Shown: piece by piece, positions 57,219 through 64,000 of the stretch
How the letters are laid out: each line of letters starts with the position of its first letter
Position numbering within the stretch: the stretch's first letter is position 1
Assembly: GCA_025149285.1 (NCBI GenBank)
Contig: CP102274.1
Coordinates: 4,366,001 to 4,430,000 of the forward strand
From: Hungatella hathewayi
Lineage (GTDB): Bacteria; Bacillota; Clostridia; Lachnospirales; Lachnospiraceae
DNA: 64,000 bases
Reading direction: 5' to 3'
The notes under the pieces: generated by a model
The model's input: only the letters and a program-made list of their open reading frames with translations
What the model was told of the DNA's origin: nothing
Database searches by the model: none
Made by a program: the position numbers and the translations under genes

Positions 57219-58050
57219 TAGTATGAACCTCCTCGATAATATGATTCGGGGTTGAAGCCCCGGCTGTAATACCTACGCTGCGCACAGAACTTACACATTC
57301 AGGATCTAAATCACCTAGTGTCTGGATATAGTAAGTGTTCTTACATTCCTTTTGGCATATCTCGTACAGCTTCTGGGTATTGGAACTCGTCTTCCCACCA
57401 ACCACGATCATGGCGTCCACTTCTGAAGCTATCCGTCTTGCTTCCACCTGTCTCTCCTGTGTTGCATTGCAAATCGTATTTAAAACAAGTATATCATAAC
57501 GCGTTTTAGAAAATTTTTCAACTAAATCTTGAAATTTCTTGTAATTAAATGTCGTCTGGGACACGATACACAGCTTTTCACCCTCTGAAAGCGGCAAATT
57601 GTCCACTTGGTCGGGTGTTTCCACCACTAAAGTATGATCATTTCCCCAGCCTTTAATACCCTGCACCTCCGGATGCGATTCATTTCCAATGATGATCAGA
57701 CGTCTTCCCGCCTGATTCTGTTCCTGTGCGATCTTATGAATCTTCTTCACAAACGGACAGGTGGCGTCCACAATCTCGATTCCGTTTGCTTCCAGAATAT
57801 CGTATACATGCTTTCCCACACCATGGGAACGGATGATGACGATTCCCTCGTGGAGTTCTTTCAGCTCCTCCTCGGATTCGATGACCCGTACGCCCTTTTC
57901 CTCCAAATCCTTTACCACCTCTTCGTTGTGGATGATCGGCCCGTAGGTATAAATCGGTTTCCCCGCGTGCCTGATCTGTTCATAAACCTTATCCACGGCG
58001 CGTTTAACGCCGAAACAGAAGCCCGCGGTCTTAGCAACAATCACTTCCAT
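57199..58050 (-). CDS. ispH: 4-hydroxy-3-methylbut-2-enyl diphosphate reductase
   Basis: 283 residues, full length. The three cluster-binding cysteines are in AGFCFGVKRAV (Cys12), IVDATCPFVKKIH (about 98) and NTICNATQERQ; the conserved ITAGASTP (active-site Ser region) is at the end. It makes IPP and DMAPP in the last step of the MEP pathway. AAGGAGA precedes the ATG. Part of cmk-ispH-rpsA. Confidence 0.96.
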   Translation of the reverse strand: MEVIVAKTAGFCFGVKRAVDKVYEQIRHAGKPIYTYGPIIHNEEVVKDLEEKGVRVIESEEELKELHEGIVIIRSHGVGKHVYDILEANGIEIVDATCPFVKKIHKIAQEQNQAGRRLIIIGNESHPEVQGIKGWGNDHTLVVETPDQVDNLPLSEGEKLCIVSQTTFNYKKFQDLVEKFSKTRYDILVLNTICNATQERQVEARRIASEVDAMIVVGGKTSSNTQKLYEICQKECKNTYYIQTLGDLDPECVSSVRSVGITAGASTPNHIIEEVHTNVRVKF

Positions 58051-58064
58051 AACGTTTTGTCTCC

Positions 58065-58751
58065 TTAATTCTTCTGGCCGATCCCTTTTTCTGCCGCCAG
58101 CTTAAGTATCTCGCCGATTACCTCGTCAATCGTTAAATCGGAGGTATCAACTAAAACCGCATCCTCCGCCTGCTTAAGCGGGGAATTTTCTCTGTGCATA
58201 TCGCGGTAATCTCTCTCCTCGATCTCCTTTTCGATCTCCTCTAAACTGCAGTGCTCGCCCTTTTCAGTCAGCTCGTCATAGCGGCGTTTTGCCCGCACCG
58301 CCGTACTTGCCGTCAGATAGATCTTTAGATCCGCCTCCGGAAGCACGCACGTTCCGATATCCCTGCCGTCCATGATCACATTCTCATTTCTGGCCAGTTC
58401 CTTCTGCAGCTCCACCAGCTTCTCGCGGACCGGTAAATAGACAGACGATGCGGAGGCCATCTGGCTGACCGCCTCTGTCCGGATCAGGCCGGACACATTT
58501 TCTCCGTTTAATATCACCTGCTGGGCTCCGTCCTCGTAGGAAATGGTGACGCCCACCTCTTTTACAGCCTCCGAGACCGTTTCTTCCTCATCCGGCCGGA
58601 TTCCTCTTCGTATGAAATACAGCGCCATGGCCCGGTACATGGCACCGGTATCCACATAGACAAACCCCAGCTTTGCGGAAACTGCTCTGGCAATGGTACT
58701 CTTTCCTGCTCCCGCCGGGCCGTCGATCGCGATGTTGTAACTCTTCGACAT
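58065..58751 (-). CDS. cmk: Cytidylate kinase
   Basis: 228 residues. P-loop IAIDGPAGAGKSTIARAVSAKLGFVYVDTGAMYRAMALY, then VIMDGRDIGTCVLPEADLKIYLTAS and RDYRDMHRENSPLKQAEDAVLVDTSDLTIDEVI. It phosphorylates CMP and dCMP. ATG 58751 follows AAGGAGAGG; ATG 58769 is less likely. Confidence 0.96.
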   Translation of the reverse strand: MSKSYNIAIDGPAGAGKSTIARAVSAKLGFVYVDTGAMYRAMALYFIRRGIRPDEEETVSEAVKEVGVTISYEDGAQQVILNGENVSGLIRTEAVSQMASASSVYLPVREKLVELQKELARNENVIMDGRDIGTCVLPEADLKIYLTASTAVRAKRRYDELTEKGEHCSLEEIEKEIEERDYRDMHRENSPLKQAEDAVLVDTSDLTIDEVIGEILKLAAEKGIGQKN

Positions 58752-58787
58752 AGTTGCCTCTCCTTTCATCTTAAGGGGTGTGCCCCG

Positions 58788-60041
58788 TTATCTCTTTTCC
58801 CCTGCCGCGGCCTCGCTCCCGGCCGTCCAGGCAGTGGACCATGCGATCTGGAGGTTGAAGCCTCCTGTCACCGCATCCAAATCAAGCACCTCCCCGGCAA
58901 AGTAAAGCCCGGGAACCAGCTTTGACTCCATGGTCGAGGGATTCACCTCTTTCACGGAAATGCCGCCCTGCGTAATGATGGCCTCGTTGTAATCGCGAAG
59001 CCCTGTAATCGTCAGTGTAAACGACTTCGTGGCGCTTATGATCTGCTTCCGTTCCTCCCTGGTGATTTCATTCACCTTCTTTTCCGGCAGGATTCCGCTC
59101 CGTTCCACCATAACCGGAACCAGCCTGGATGGGAAAAGGTTCACCAGCGAGTTCTTAAACTGCTTGTTGATCATCCCCTCAAATTCACGGAGCAGCCGCG
59201 CATCCAGCTGTTCCTCCGACAGTGCGGGTTTCAAGTCGATGACGAGAGAAAGCGGCCCTTTCTTCAGTTCCTTCACCGCATGGCTGCTGGCGCTTAAGAG
59301 CACCGGGCCGCTGACTCCGTAATGGGTGAAAAGCATCTCTCCGAACTCCCGGTAAATCACCTTTTTTCCGCGCATCACCGCCGCCTCGATATTCTTAAGG
59401 GAAAGCCCCTGCAGTTCCTTCACCACAGGTTCCTTCACCACAAACGGCACCAGGGCCGGCGACAGCTCCGTCACCGTGTGGCCAGCCTCTCTGGCGAACC
59501 GGTATCCGTCCCCGGTAGATCCCGTAGACGGATACGACAGACCTCCGCAGGCCACAATCACCGCATCCCCGTACACCTTAGTCTCTGCGCCGCCCTTTTT
59601 CAACAGAATCCCGCGGCACCGGCCTTCTTCCATCAGCAGATCCCTGACCTCGGAATGCAGATGGACCTCTGCGCCCAGCCTCTCCAGCGTTTTGGACAGC
59701 GCCTTAATCACATCCGAGGACTTGTCGGACACGGGAAACACCCGATTGCCCCTCTCTGTCTTCAGCGGGCAGCCCGCCTCTTCCAGGAGTGCCATCATAT
59801 CAAAATTATTAAATCCATAAAAGCTGCTGTAAAGGAATTTGGAATTAGTCACCACATTCCGGAACAGATCCTCTGTGTCACAGGCATTGGTCACATTGCA
59901 GCGCCCCTTGCCCGTGATAAAGACCTTTTTCCCCAGCTTTTCATTTTTTTCAAAAATATGGACGGTGCCGCCATTCCTGGCTGCTGCAATTCCTGCCAGC
60001 ATCCCCGCAGCGCCGCCGCCCACAATGATTACTGTTTTCAT
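58788..60041 (-). CDS. BaiN-like FAD-dependent oxidoreductase (HI0933 family)
   Basis: 417 residues. FAD-binding VIIVGGGAAGMLAGIAAARNGGTVHIFEKNEKLGKKVFITGKGRCNVTNA, an ACGGLSYPSTGSTGDGY segment, and a C-terminal ITQGGISVKEVNPSTMESKLVPGLYFAGEVLDLDAVTGGFNLQIAWSTAWTAG. The family is widespread; BaiN of Clostridium scindens reduces bile-acid intermediates, but most members have no known substrate. Upstream of cmk in the same direction. Confidence 0.9.
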   Translation of the reverse strand: MKTVIIVGGGAAGMLAGIAAARNGGTVHIFEKNEKLGKKVFITGKGRCNVTNACDTEDLFRNVVTNSKFLYSSFYGFNNFDMMALLEEAGCPLKTERGNRVFPVSDKSSDVIKALSKTLERLGAEVHLHSEVRDLLMEEGRCRGILLKKGGAETKVYGDAVIVACGGLSYPSTGSTGDGYRFAREAGHTVTELSPALVPFVVKEPVVKELQGLSLKNIEAAVMRGKKVIYREFGEMLFTHYGVSGPVLLSASSHAVKELKKGPLSLVIDLKPALSEEQLDARLLREFEGMINKQFKNSLVNLFPSRLVPVMVERSGILPEKKVNEITREERKQIISATKSFTLTITGLRDYNEAIITQGGISVKEVNPSTMESKLVPGLYFAGEVLDLDAVTGGFNLQIAWSTAWTAGSEAAAGEKR

Positions 60042-60158
60042 CTTCTGCCTCCTGCTCTCTATTAATTTACACTAAAAGGCAGGAAAACACAAGTGTTCCC
60101 TTTTATTTCACAGGATTATGACTGCTGACAGTTACAGTGTACGCCCTGTAATCTGCGG

Positions 60159-61655
60159 CTATTTCCTGCCGCACTGTTTAACCCGTTCCTCCAGGGCGTC
60201 AACCACCGTCCTTAAAACCTTCACCCGGGCATAATACTTGCTGTTGCCTTCCACCACGACCCACGGTGCGTACGTTGTGGAGGTACGCACCAGCATCTCG
60301 TTGACAGCGGTCTCGTACTCATCCCACTTTTCCCGGTTTCTCCAGTCCTCATCCGTAATCTTCCACTGCTTCGCCGGATTCTCCTGGCGTTCCTTAAAAC
60401 GGCGTTCCTGCTCGTCCTTGTCGATATGGAGCCAGAACTTTATGACTACGGCTCCGGCATTTGCCATGTGGGCCTCCATCTCATTGATCTCCTGATAAGC
60501 CCTCTTCCAGTCCGCCTCCGAGCAGAACCCCTCGATCCGTTCCACCATAACGCGTCCGTACCACGTCCGGTCGAAGATGGCGATATGGCCCGCCTTCGGA
60601 ACGTTGTTCCAGAACCGCCAGAGATAATGGTGCACCTTCTCGATATCATTCGGGGAGGCGGTCGGATTTACACGGTATCCCCGGGGATCCAAATGGCTGG
60701 TGAGCCGTTTGATGGCACCGCCCTTTCCGCCTGCATCCCAGCCCTCAAACCCCAGGACCACCGGAATTCTCAGGCGGTAAATCTCGCTGTGCAGAAACTC
60801 CAGACGCTTCTGAAGGCGGTCGATCTCCTTTTTATACTCTTCTTTTGTCAGAGTCTTTGTCAGATCCACACCCGAAAGCACACCGTTTAAATACTTGTCT
60901 TCCTTCACCGGAGGATTTTTAGGTGTTTCCGGCTTCGGAGCCTCTTTTTCTCTCAAAGCCGCCTCGAAACGGTCCGCCACAAGCGTCATGATCTTGGCCG
61001 CGGCGTAATCCTTGTCCGTCGCCTCAATGATAGACCAAGGCGCGCGCTCCGTGTCGGTCTTTTGAAGCATCTCCTCGTTGATCTCCAGATAACGGCCGTA
61101 TTCCTTATTTCTCCTCCAGTCATCCTTTGTCACACGCCAGGACGTCTCCTTAGAATCCTCCAGCTTTTTGAAGCGTTTCTTCTGCTCTTCCTGGGAAATA
61201 TAGAGGAACAGCTTGATAATTACCATTCCGCCGTCATCCAGCTGGCGCTCGAACGACAGGATATCCTGAAACGCCTCCGGCAGATTCTTCTCCCTGATCT
61301 GACCGTCAAACCGCTCGATCGTCACCTGACGGTACCAGCTGCGGTCAAAGATGGCGATCCGGCCGTCGGCCGGCGTCTTGGTCCAGAATCTCCACAGGAA
61401 CGGGCGCAGCTGTTCTTCCTCGGTGGCCTTGCTGTTGGCAAAGACCTCGAATCCTCTGGGATCCAGCGCCTGGATCAGCCGGTTGATCTGCGTTCCTTTT
61501 CCGGCTGCACCCATGCCTTCGAACACAATCATGACGGGAATTCCCGCCGTTCTCAGTTCCCGCTGTAAAAGGCCCAGTCTTTCGCTCTGCTCTCCGATGA
61601 CCTGCTTATACGTATCTTTATCCATTTTCTTTGATAAATCAATTTTTTCCAGCAT
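60159..61655 (-). CDS. Polyphosphate:AMP phosphotransferase (two PPK2 domains)
   Basis: 498 residues with two tandem PPK2 domains. The first has VFEGMGAAGKGTQINRLIQALDPRGFEV and IFDRSWYRQV; the second has GFEGWDAGGKGGAIKRLTSHLDPRGYRVNPTA and IFDRTWYGRVMVERIEG. This is the class II PPK2 (PAP) layout, which uses polyphosphate to phosphorylate AMP to ADP. In Pseudomonas PAP only one domain is fully active; both P-loops look intact here. ATG 61655 follows AAGGAGG. Confidence 0.93.
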   Translation of the reverse strand: MLEKIDLSKKMDKDTYKQVIGEQSERLGLLQRELRTAGIPVMIVFEGMGAAGKGTQINRLIQALDPRGFEVFANSKATEEEQLRPFLWRFWTKTPADGRIAIFDRSWYRQVTIERFDGQIREKNLPEAFQDILSFERQLDDGGMVIIKLFLYISQEEQKKRFKKLEDSKETSWRVTKDDWRRNKEYGRYLEINEEMLQKTDTERAPWSIIEATDKDYAAAKIMTLVADRFEAALREKEAPKPETPKNPPVKEDKYLNGVLSGVDLTKTLTKEEYKKEIDRLQKRLEFLHSEIYRLRIPVVLGFEGWDAGGKGGAIKRLTSHLDPRGYRVNPTASPNDIEKVHHYLWRFWNNVPKAGHIAIFDRTWYGRVMVERIEGFCSEADWKRAYQEINEMEAHMANAGAVVIKFWLHIDKDEQERRFKERQENPAKQWKITDEDWRNREKWDEYETAVNEMLVRTSTTYAPWVVVEGNSKYYARVKVLRTVVDALEERVKQCGRK

Positions 61656-61702
61656 AACCCGTTCCTCCTTCAATCCATCTTATCCAGCCGCCGGAGACTT
61701 CA

Positions 61703-61754
61703 CCTCTTAAGCTTCTGTTTTCTCAAATACCCCGGATGCTTCTTTTACGGCCTC
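61703..61754 (-). pseudogene. Diverged copy of the aldo/keto reductase 3' end
   Basis: Immediately after the reductase stop, one frame reads SEAVKEASGVFEKTEA then stop; the real gene ends SEVMKDIAKVFEKTEA. The two stretches (about 50 bases) are tandem copies with several substitutions. Confidence 0.7.
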
Positions 61755-61756
61755 AC

Positions 61757-62878
61757 TTAAGCTTCCGTCTTTTCGAATACCTTTGCAATATCCTTCATAA
61801 CCTCACTCACCTTTATCATCTGCGGACATTCCTTCTCACAGTGATGGCAGGAGCGGCAGTCACCGGCCTTCTTTTCCAGCGCAGCGTACGCCTCCTTTGC
61901 CTCTTCTTCCCGATGGGCGGCCGTCATGTTGTACAGGGAGAATATCTGCGGAATATCCAGTCCAAAAGGACACGGCATACAGTATCTGCAGCCGGTACAG
62001 CCCACTAAAGCCATGGAATCAAAGACGCGTTTTGCTTCCTTCACCACTTCTTTGTCCCGCTCCGCAGCCATGCCCACGCTGCTTCTCTTCGCATACTCCA
62101 GATTCTCCTCCACCTGCTTTTCATCGCTCATTCCGCTGAGCAGCAGACTGACCTCCGGCTGGTCCCAAAGGAAATCCAGCGCATATTCCACAGGAGACTT
62201 ATCCTCCGGAAATACCTTTTTCAGATGGGGCGCCGGATTGGCCAGCCTGCCGCCCAGTAAAGGCTCCATGATCACAACTCCAAGACCTTTGGAAGCGGCA
62301 TACTTTAATCCTTTTCTTCCTGCCTGATGATCAATGTCCACGTAATTATACTGAATCTGGCAGAAATCCCATCCATCATAATAATCTATGATATCCTGAA
62401 ATACCTCATATGAATCATGGAAGGAAAATCCAAGATAACGGATTTTTCCAGCCTCTCTTGCTTTTTCCATCCGTTTCACCAGTTCGAATGGTTTTACCTT
62501 ATCCTCCATGCGTTCGCCGCTCAGTGCATGAAGCAGATAAAAATCGATATGATCCGTATTCAGCTTCTCCAGCTGCTCGTCCAGCAGTGTCTCAAAATCC
62601 TCCGCCTTTTCCAGCTTCCATACAGGACATTTGGTTGCAAGATACGTTTTCTCCCTGTAGCCGTCAGCCAGCGCTTTTCCCACGATCTTCTCGCTCTCTC
62701 CCTGGTGGTATGGATAAGCGGTGTCGATATAATTCACGCCCTCATCGATGGCATGACGGATCATGGCAATGGCGCGTTCCTCATCCACCGTCTCGTCATG
62801 AAAAATCGGCAATCTCATCGTTCCAAACCCCAGTGCCGACACTTGAATTCCTGTCTTTCCAAAATTACGATACTGCAT
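61757..62878 (-). CDS. Aldo/keto reductase with C-terminal iron-sulphur domain
   Basis: 373 residues. The AKR barrel has FGKTGIQVSALGFGTMRLP, YIDTAYPYHQGESEKIVGKAL (catalytic Asp/Tyr), TKCPVW and DFYLLHAL. The C-terminal domain carries CTGCRYCMPCPFGLDIP and CRSCHHCEKECPQ, which could bind two [4Fe-4S] clusters. Common in anaerobes. ATG 62878 follows GGGAGG at seven bases. Substrate unknown. Confidence 0.92.
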   Translation of the reverse strand: MQYRNFGKTGIQVSALGFGTMRLPIFHDETVDEERAIAMIRHAIDEGVNYIDTAYPYHQGESEKIVGKALADGYREKTYLATKCPVWKLEKAEDFETLLDEQLEKLNTDHIDFYLLHALSGERMEDKVKPFELVKRMEKAREAGKIRYLGFSFHDSYEVFQDIIDYYDGWDFCQIQYNYVDIDHQAGRKGLKYAASKGLGVVIMEPLLGGRLANPAPHLKKVFPEDKSPVEYALDFLWDQPEVSLLLSGMSDEKQVEENLEYAKRSSVGMAAERDKEVVKEAKRVFDSMALVGCTGCRYCMPCPFGLDIPQIFSLYNMTAAHREEEAKEAYAALEKKAGDCRSCHHCEKECPQMIKVSEVMKDIAKVFEKTEA

Positions 62879-62979
62879 CTTAGTCCTCCCTGATGTATAA
62901 TATTTTTGTTCTATTTTACCACATATTTCCTGCATTCTAAAGTATTTTCTGAATGTAACCGGATATTTCCCCGTACCGG

Positions 62980-63008
62980 TTGTAAAACAGTTACATTTCT
63001 GGTAAAAT
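62980..63008 (+). promoter_or_regulatory. Promoter of the rubredoxin gene
   Basis: TTGTAA (62980-62985), 17 bases, TAAAAT (63003-63008), 31 bases before the ATG. Confidence 0.75.
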
Positions 63009-63039
63009 AGGGTATCAACAAAAGAAAGAGGTGACTGTT

Positions 63040-63201
63040 ATGAAAAAATACGTTTGTGAGCCATGCGGATACATATATGATCCGGCGGCAGGTGATCCGG
63101 ATAACGGAATCGATCCAGGCACAGCTTTTGAAGATCTTCCGGAGGATTGGGTATGTCCGCTCTGCGGTATGGGAAAAGATGTATTTGTCCCGGAAGATTA
63201 A
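63040..63201 (+). CDS. Rubredoxin
   Basis: 53 residues, the normal size. [51 protein letters not shown] has both CxxC pairs (CEPCGY and CPLCGM). It is a one-iron electron carrier used in anaerobes for oxidative-stress enzymes and other redox steps. AGAGGTG precedes the ATG. It has its own promoter and terminator. The Glu-Pro between the first two cysteines is unusual (normally a variable x-x). Confidence 0.97.
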   Translation: MKKYVCEPCGYIYDPAAGDPDNGIDPGTAFEDLPEDWVCPLCGMGKDVFVPED

Positions 63202-63218
63202 ATATTCCATGTAAGACG

Positions 63219-63272
63219 ACAGAAAACCGGTCCGCACAGGCGCTTAAGCCATCGTGCGGACCGGTTTTTCTG
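63219..63272 (+). terminator. Bidirectional terminator after rubredoxin
   Basis: AAAACCGGTCCGCAC pairs perfectly with GTGCGGACCGGTTTT across a 16-base loop, with TTTTTC on one strand and TTTTC on the other. It serves rubredoxin and the convergent aspartate kinase gene. Confidence 0.9.
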
Positions 63273-63298
63273 TCCGGATATTCCGGATATATGAATAC

Positions 63299-64000
63299 TT
63301 AAATTTCGGTTGAGATGAAGATATCGTAGATTGCCCTGATGGCCGCTTCAAAGTCTGCATTCTTAACGCCGATGATGATGTTTAACTCGCTGGAGCCCTG
63401 GTCGATCATCTTCACGTTGACGCGGGCGTGGGCCAGCGCGGAGAAGATTCTTCCCGCCGTACCTCTCGTAGCCTTCATGCCGCGTCCCACGACAGCGATT
63501 AATGCCAGATCGGATTCCAGTTCCACATAATCGGGCTCGACTGCACGGTGGATCCCCGCAATCACGGACTGTTCGTATTCCTCAAATTCAGACTGATGGA
63601 CAAATACGGTCATGGTATCGATTCCCGACGGCATATGCTCGAAGGAGATGCCGTATTTTTCAAATACCTCCAGAACCTTGCGGCCAAACCCTACCTCGGC
63701 GTTCATCATGGCTTTCTCAATGTTGATGGAGCAGAAGCCCTTCTTGCCGGCAACTCCCGTTATGGTATAACGCGGCTTACGGCAGGTGCTCTCCACGATC
63801 AGAGTGCCCTTCTCCTCCGGCCTGTTGGTGTTGCGGATATTAATCGGAATTCCCTCTTTTCTGACCGGGAAGATGGCGTCCTCATGCAGGACACTGGCTC
63901 CCATATAGGCCAGCTCGCGAAGCTCCCTGTATGTAATCGTCTCAATAACCTCGGGATCAGCGATGATGCGGGGATCAGCTACGAGGAAACCGGAGACATC
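63299..64000 (-). CDS. lysC: Aspartate kinase (partial, 5' end beyond window)
   Basis: 233 codons of the 3' part are seen. DVSGFLVADPRIIADPEVIETITYRELRELAYMGASVLHEDAIFPVRKEGIPINIRNTNRPEEKGTLI is the end of the kinase domain. Two ACT domains follow (ITGVAGKKGFCSINIEKAMMN ..., and LALIAVVGRGMKATRGTAGRIFSALAHARVNVKMIDQGSSELNIIIGV). It is the first step of lysine/threonine/methionine synthesis, regulated through the ACT domains. It is not known which feedback type. Confidence 0.95.
   Translation of the reverse strand, partial: DVSGFLVADPRIIADPEVIETITYRELRELAYMGASVLHEDAIFPVRKEGIPINIRNTNRPEEKGTLIVESTCRKPRYTITGVAGKKGFCSINIEKAMMNAEVGFGRKVLEVFEKYGISFEHMPSGIDTMTVFVHQSEFEEYEQSVIAGIHRAVEPDYVELESDLALIAVVGRGMKATRGTAGRIFSALAHARVNVKMIDQGSSELNIIIGVKNADFEAAIRAIYDIFISTEI

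Overview
The window looks like a chromosome of an anaerobic, Lachnospiraceae-type Firmicute (Enterocloster/Lachnoclostridium-like). The signs are strong AGGAGG ribosome sites, TTGnnn-17-TATAAT promoters, an FMN riboswitch ahead of an ECF-type riboflavin transporter, a cmk-ispH-rpsA cluster, rubredoxin, a ferredoxin-like aldo/keto reductase, and a CheC/CheD-type chemotaxis system. The genus is inference.

Positions 1 to about 24,730 are the right-hand part of a tailed-phage prophage; its tail and lysis genes lie beyond the left edge. Nearly all genes read leftward. In transcription order they are: a lysis/lysogeny switch (22.0-22.7 kb), antirepressor, a recombination module (SMC/SbcC-like ATPase, RecT, PD-(D/E)XK exonuclease), HNH, RusA, a replication initiator with an iteron-like array, a helicase loader, many tiny accessory genes, a methyltransferase, a PAPS-reductase-like protein, a small sliding-clamp-like protein, a late regulator, a structured late leader, terminase, a portal-MuF fusion, prohead protease and a capsid with a fused N-terminal scaffold. 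Two leftover rightward genes (the CI-like repressor and a membrane protein with its own promoter) are probably expressed in the lysogen. A serine recombinase at the right end has inserted the prophage into an ABC-transporter substrate-binding protein gene, whose 3' part remains at 24.7-25.2 kb.

From 25.3 to 35.0 kb lies a leftward chemosensory and c-di-GMP operon: CheW-like protein, degenerate GGDEF-EAL, CheW-like protein, cheR, truncated cheB, truncated mcp, cheY, cheC, cheD, REC-GGDEF, cheA, cheW. cheB has lost its 3' half and the receptor its 5' part at a single junction near 30.78 kb, so the locus looks damaged. Next come a DUF3298 protein, tRNA-Pro and tRNA-Ala, and a macrodomain/SirTM pair (reversible ADP-ribosylation).

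From 39.3 to 53.6 kb are an Lhr-type helicase, a zinc-ribbon protein, an ECF sigma factor with a long C-terminal extension, the FMN riboswitch with ribU, two lipoproteins, an aldose epimerase, and a sugar operon (FGGY kinase, DUF4867, fucose-isomerase-like) with an AraC regulator. From 54.5 to 64.0 kb are an Rpn-type PD-(D/E)XK protein with a 21-bp-repeat-coded tail, rpsA, ispH, cmk, a BaiN-like flavoprotein, a two-domain polyphosphate kinase 2, an aldo/keto reductase, rubredoxin (too short for usual ORF cut-offs) and a partial aspartate kinase.

Many start sites below are re-chosen from ribosome-site spacing and differ from the longest open frame. Family calls are from reading the translations, not from database searches.
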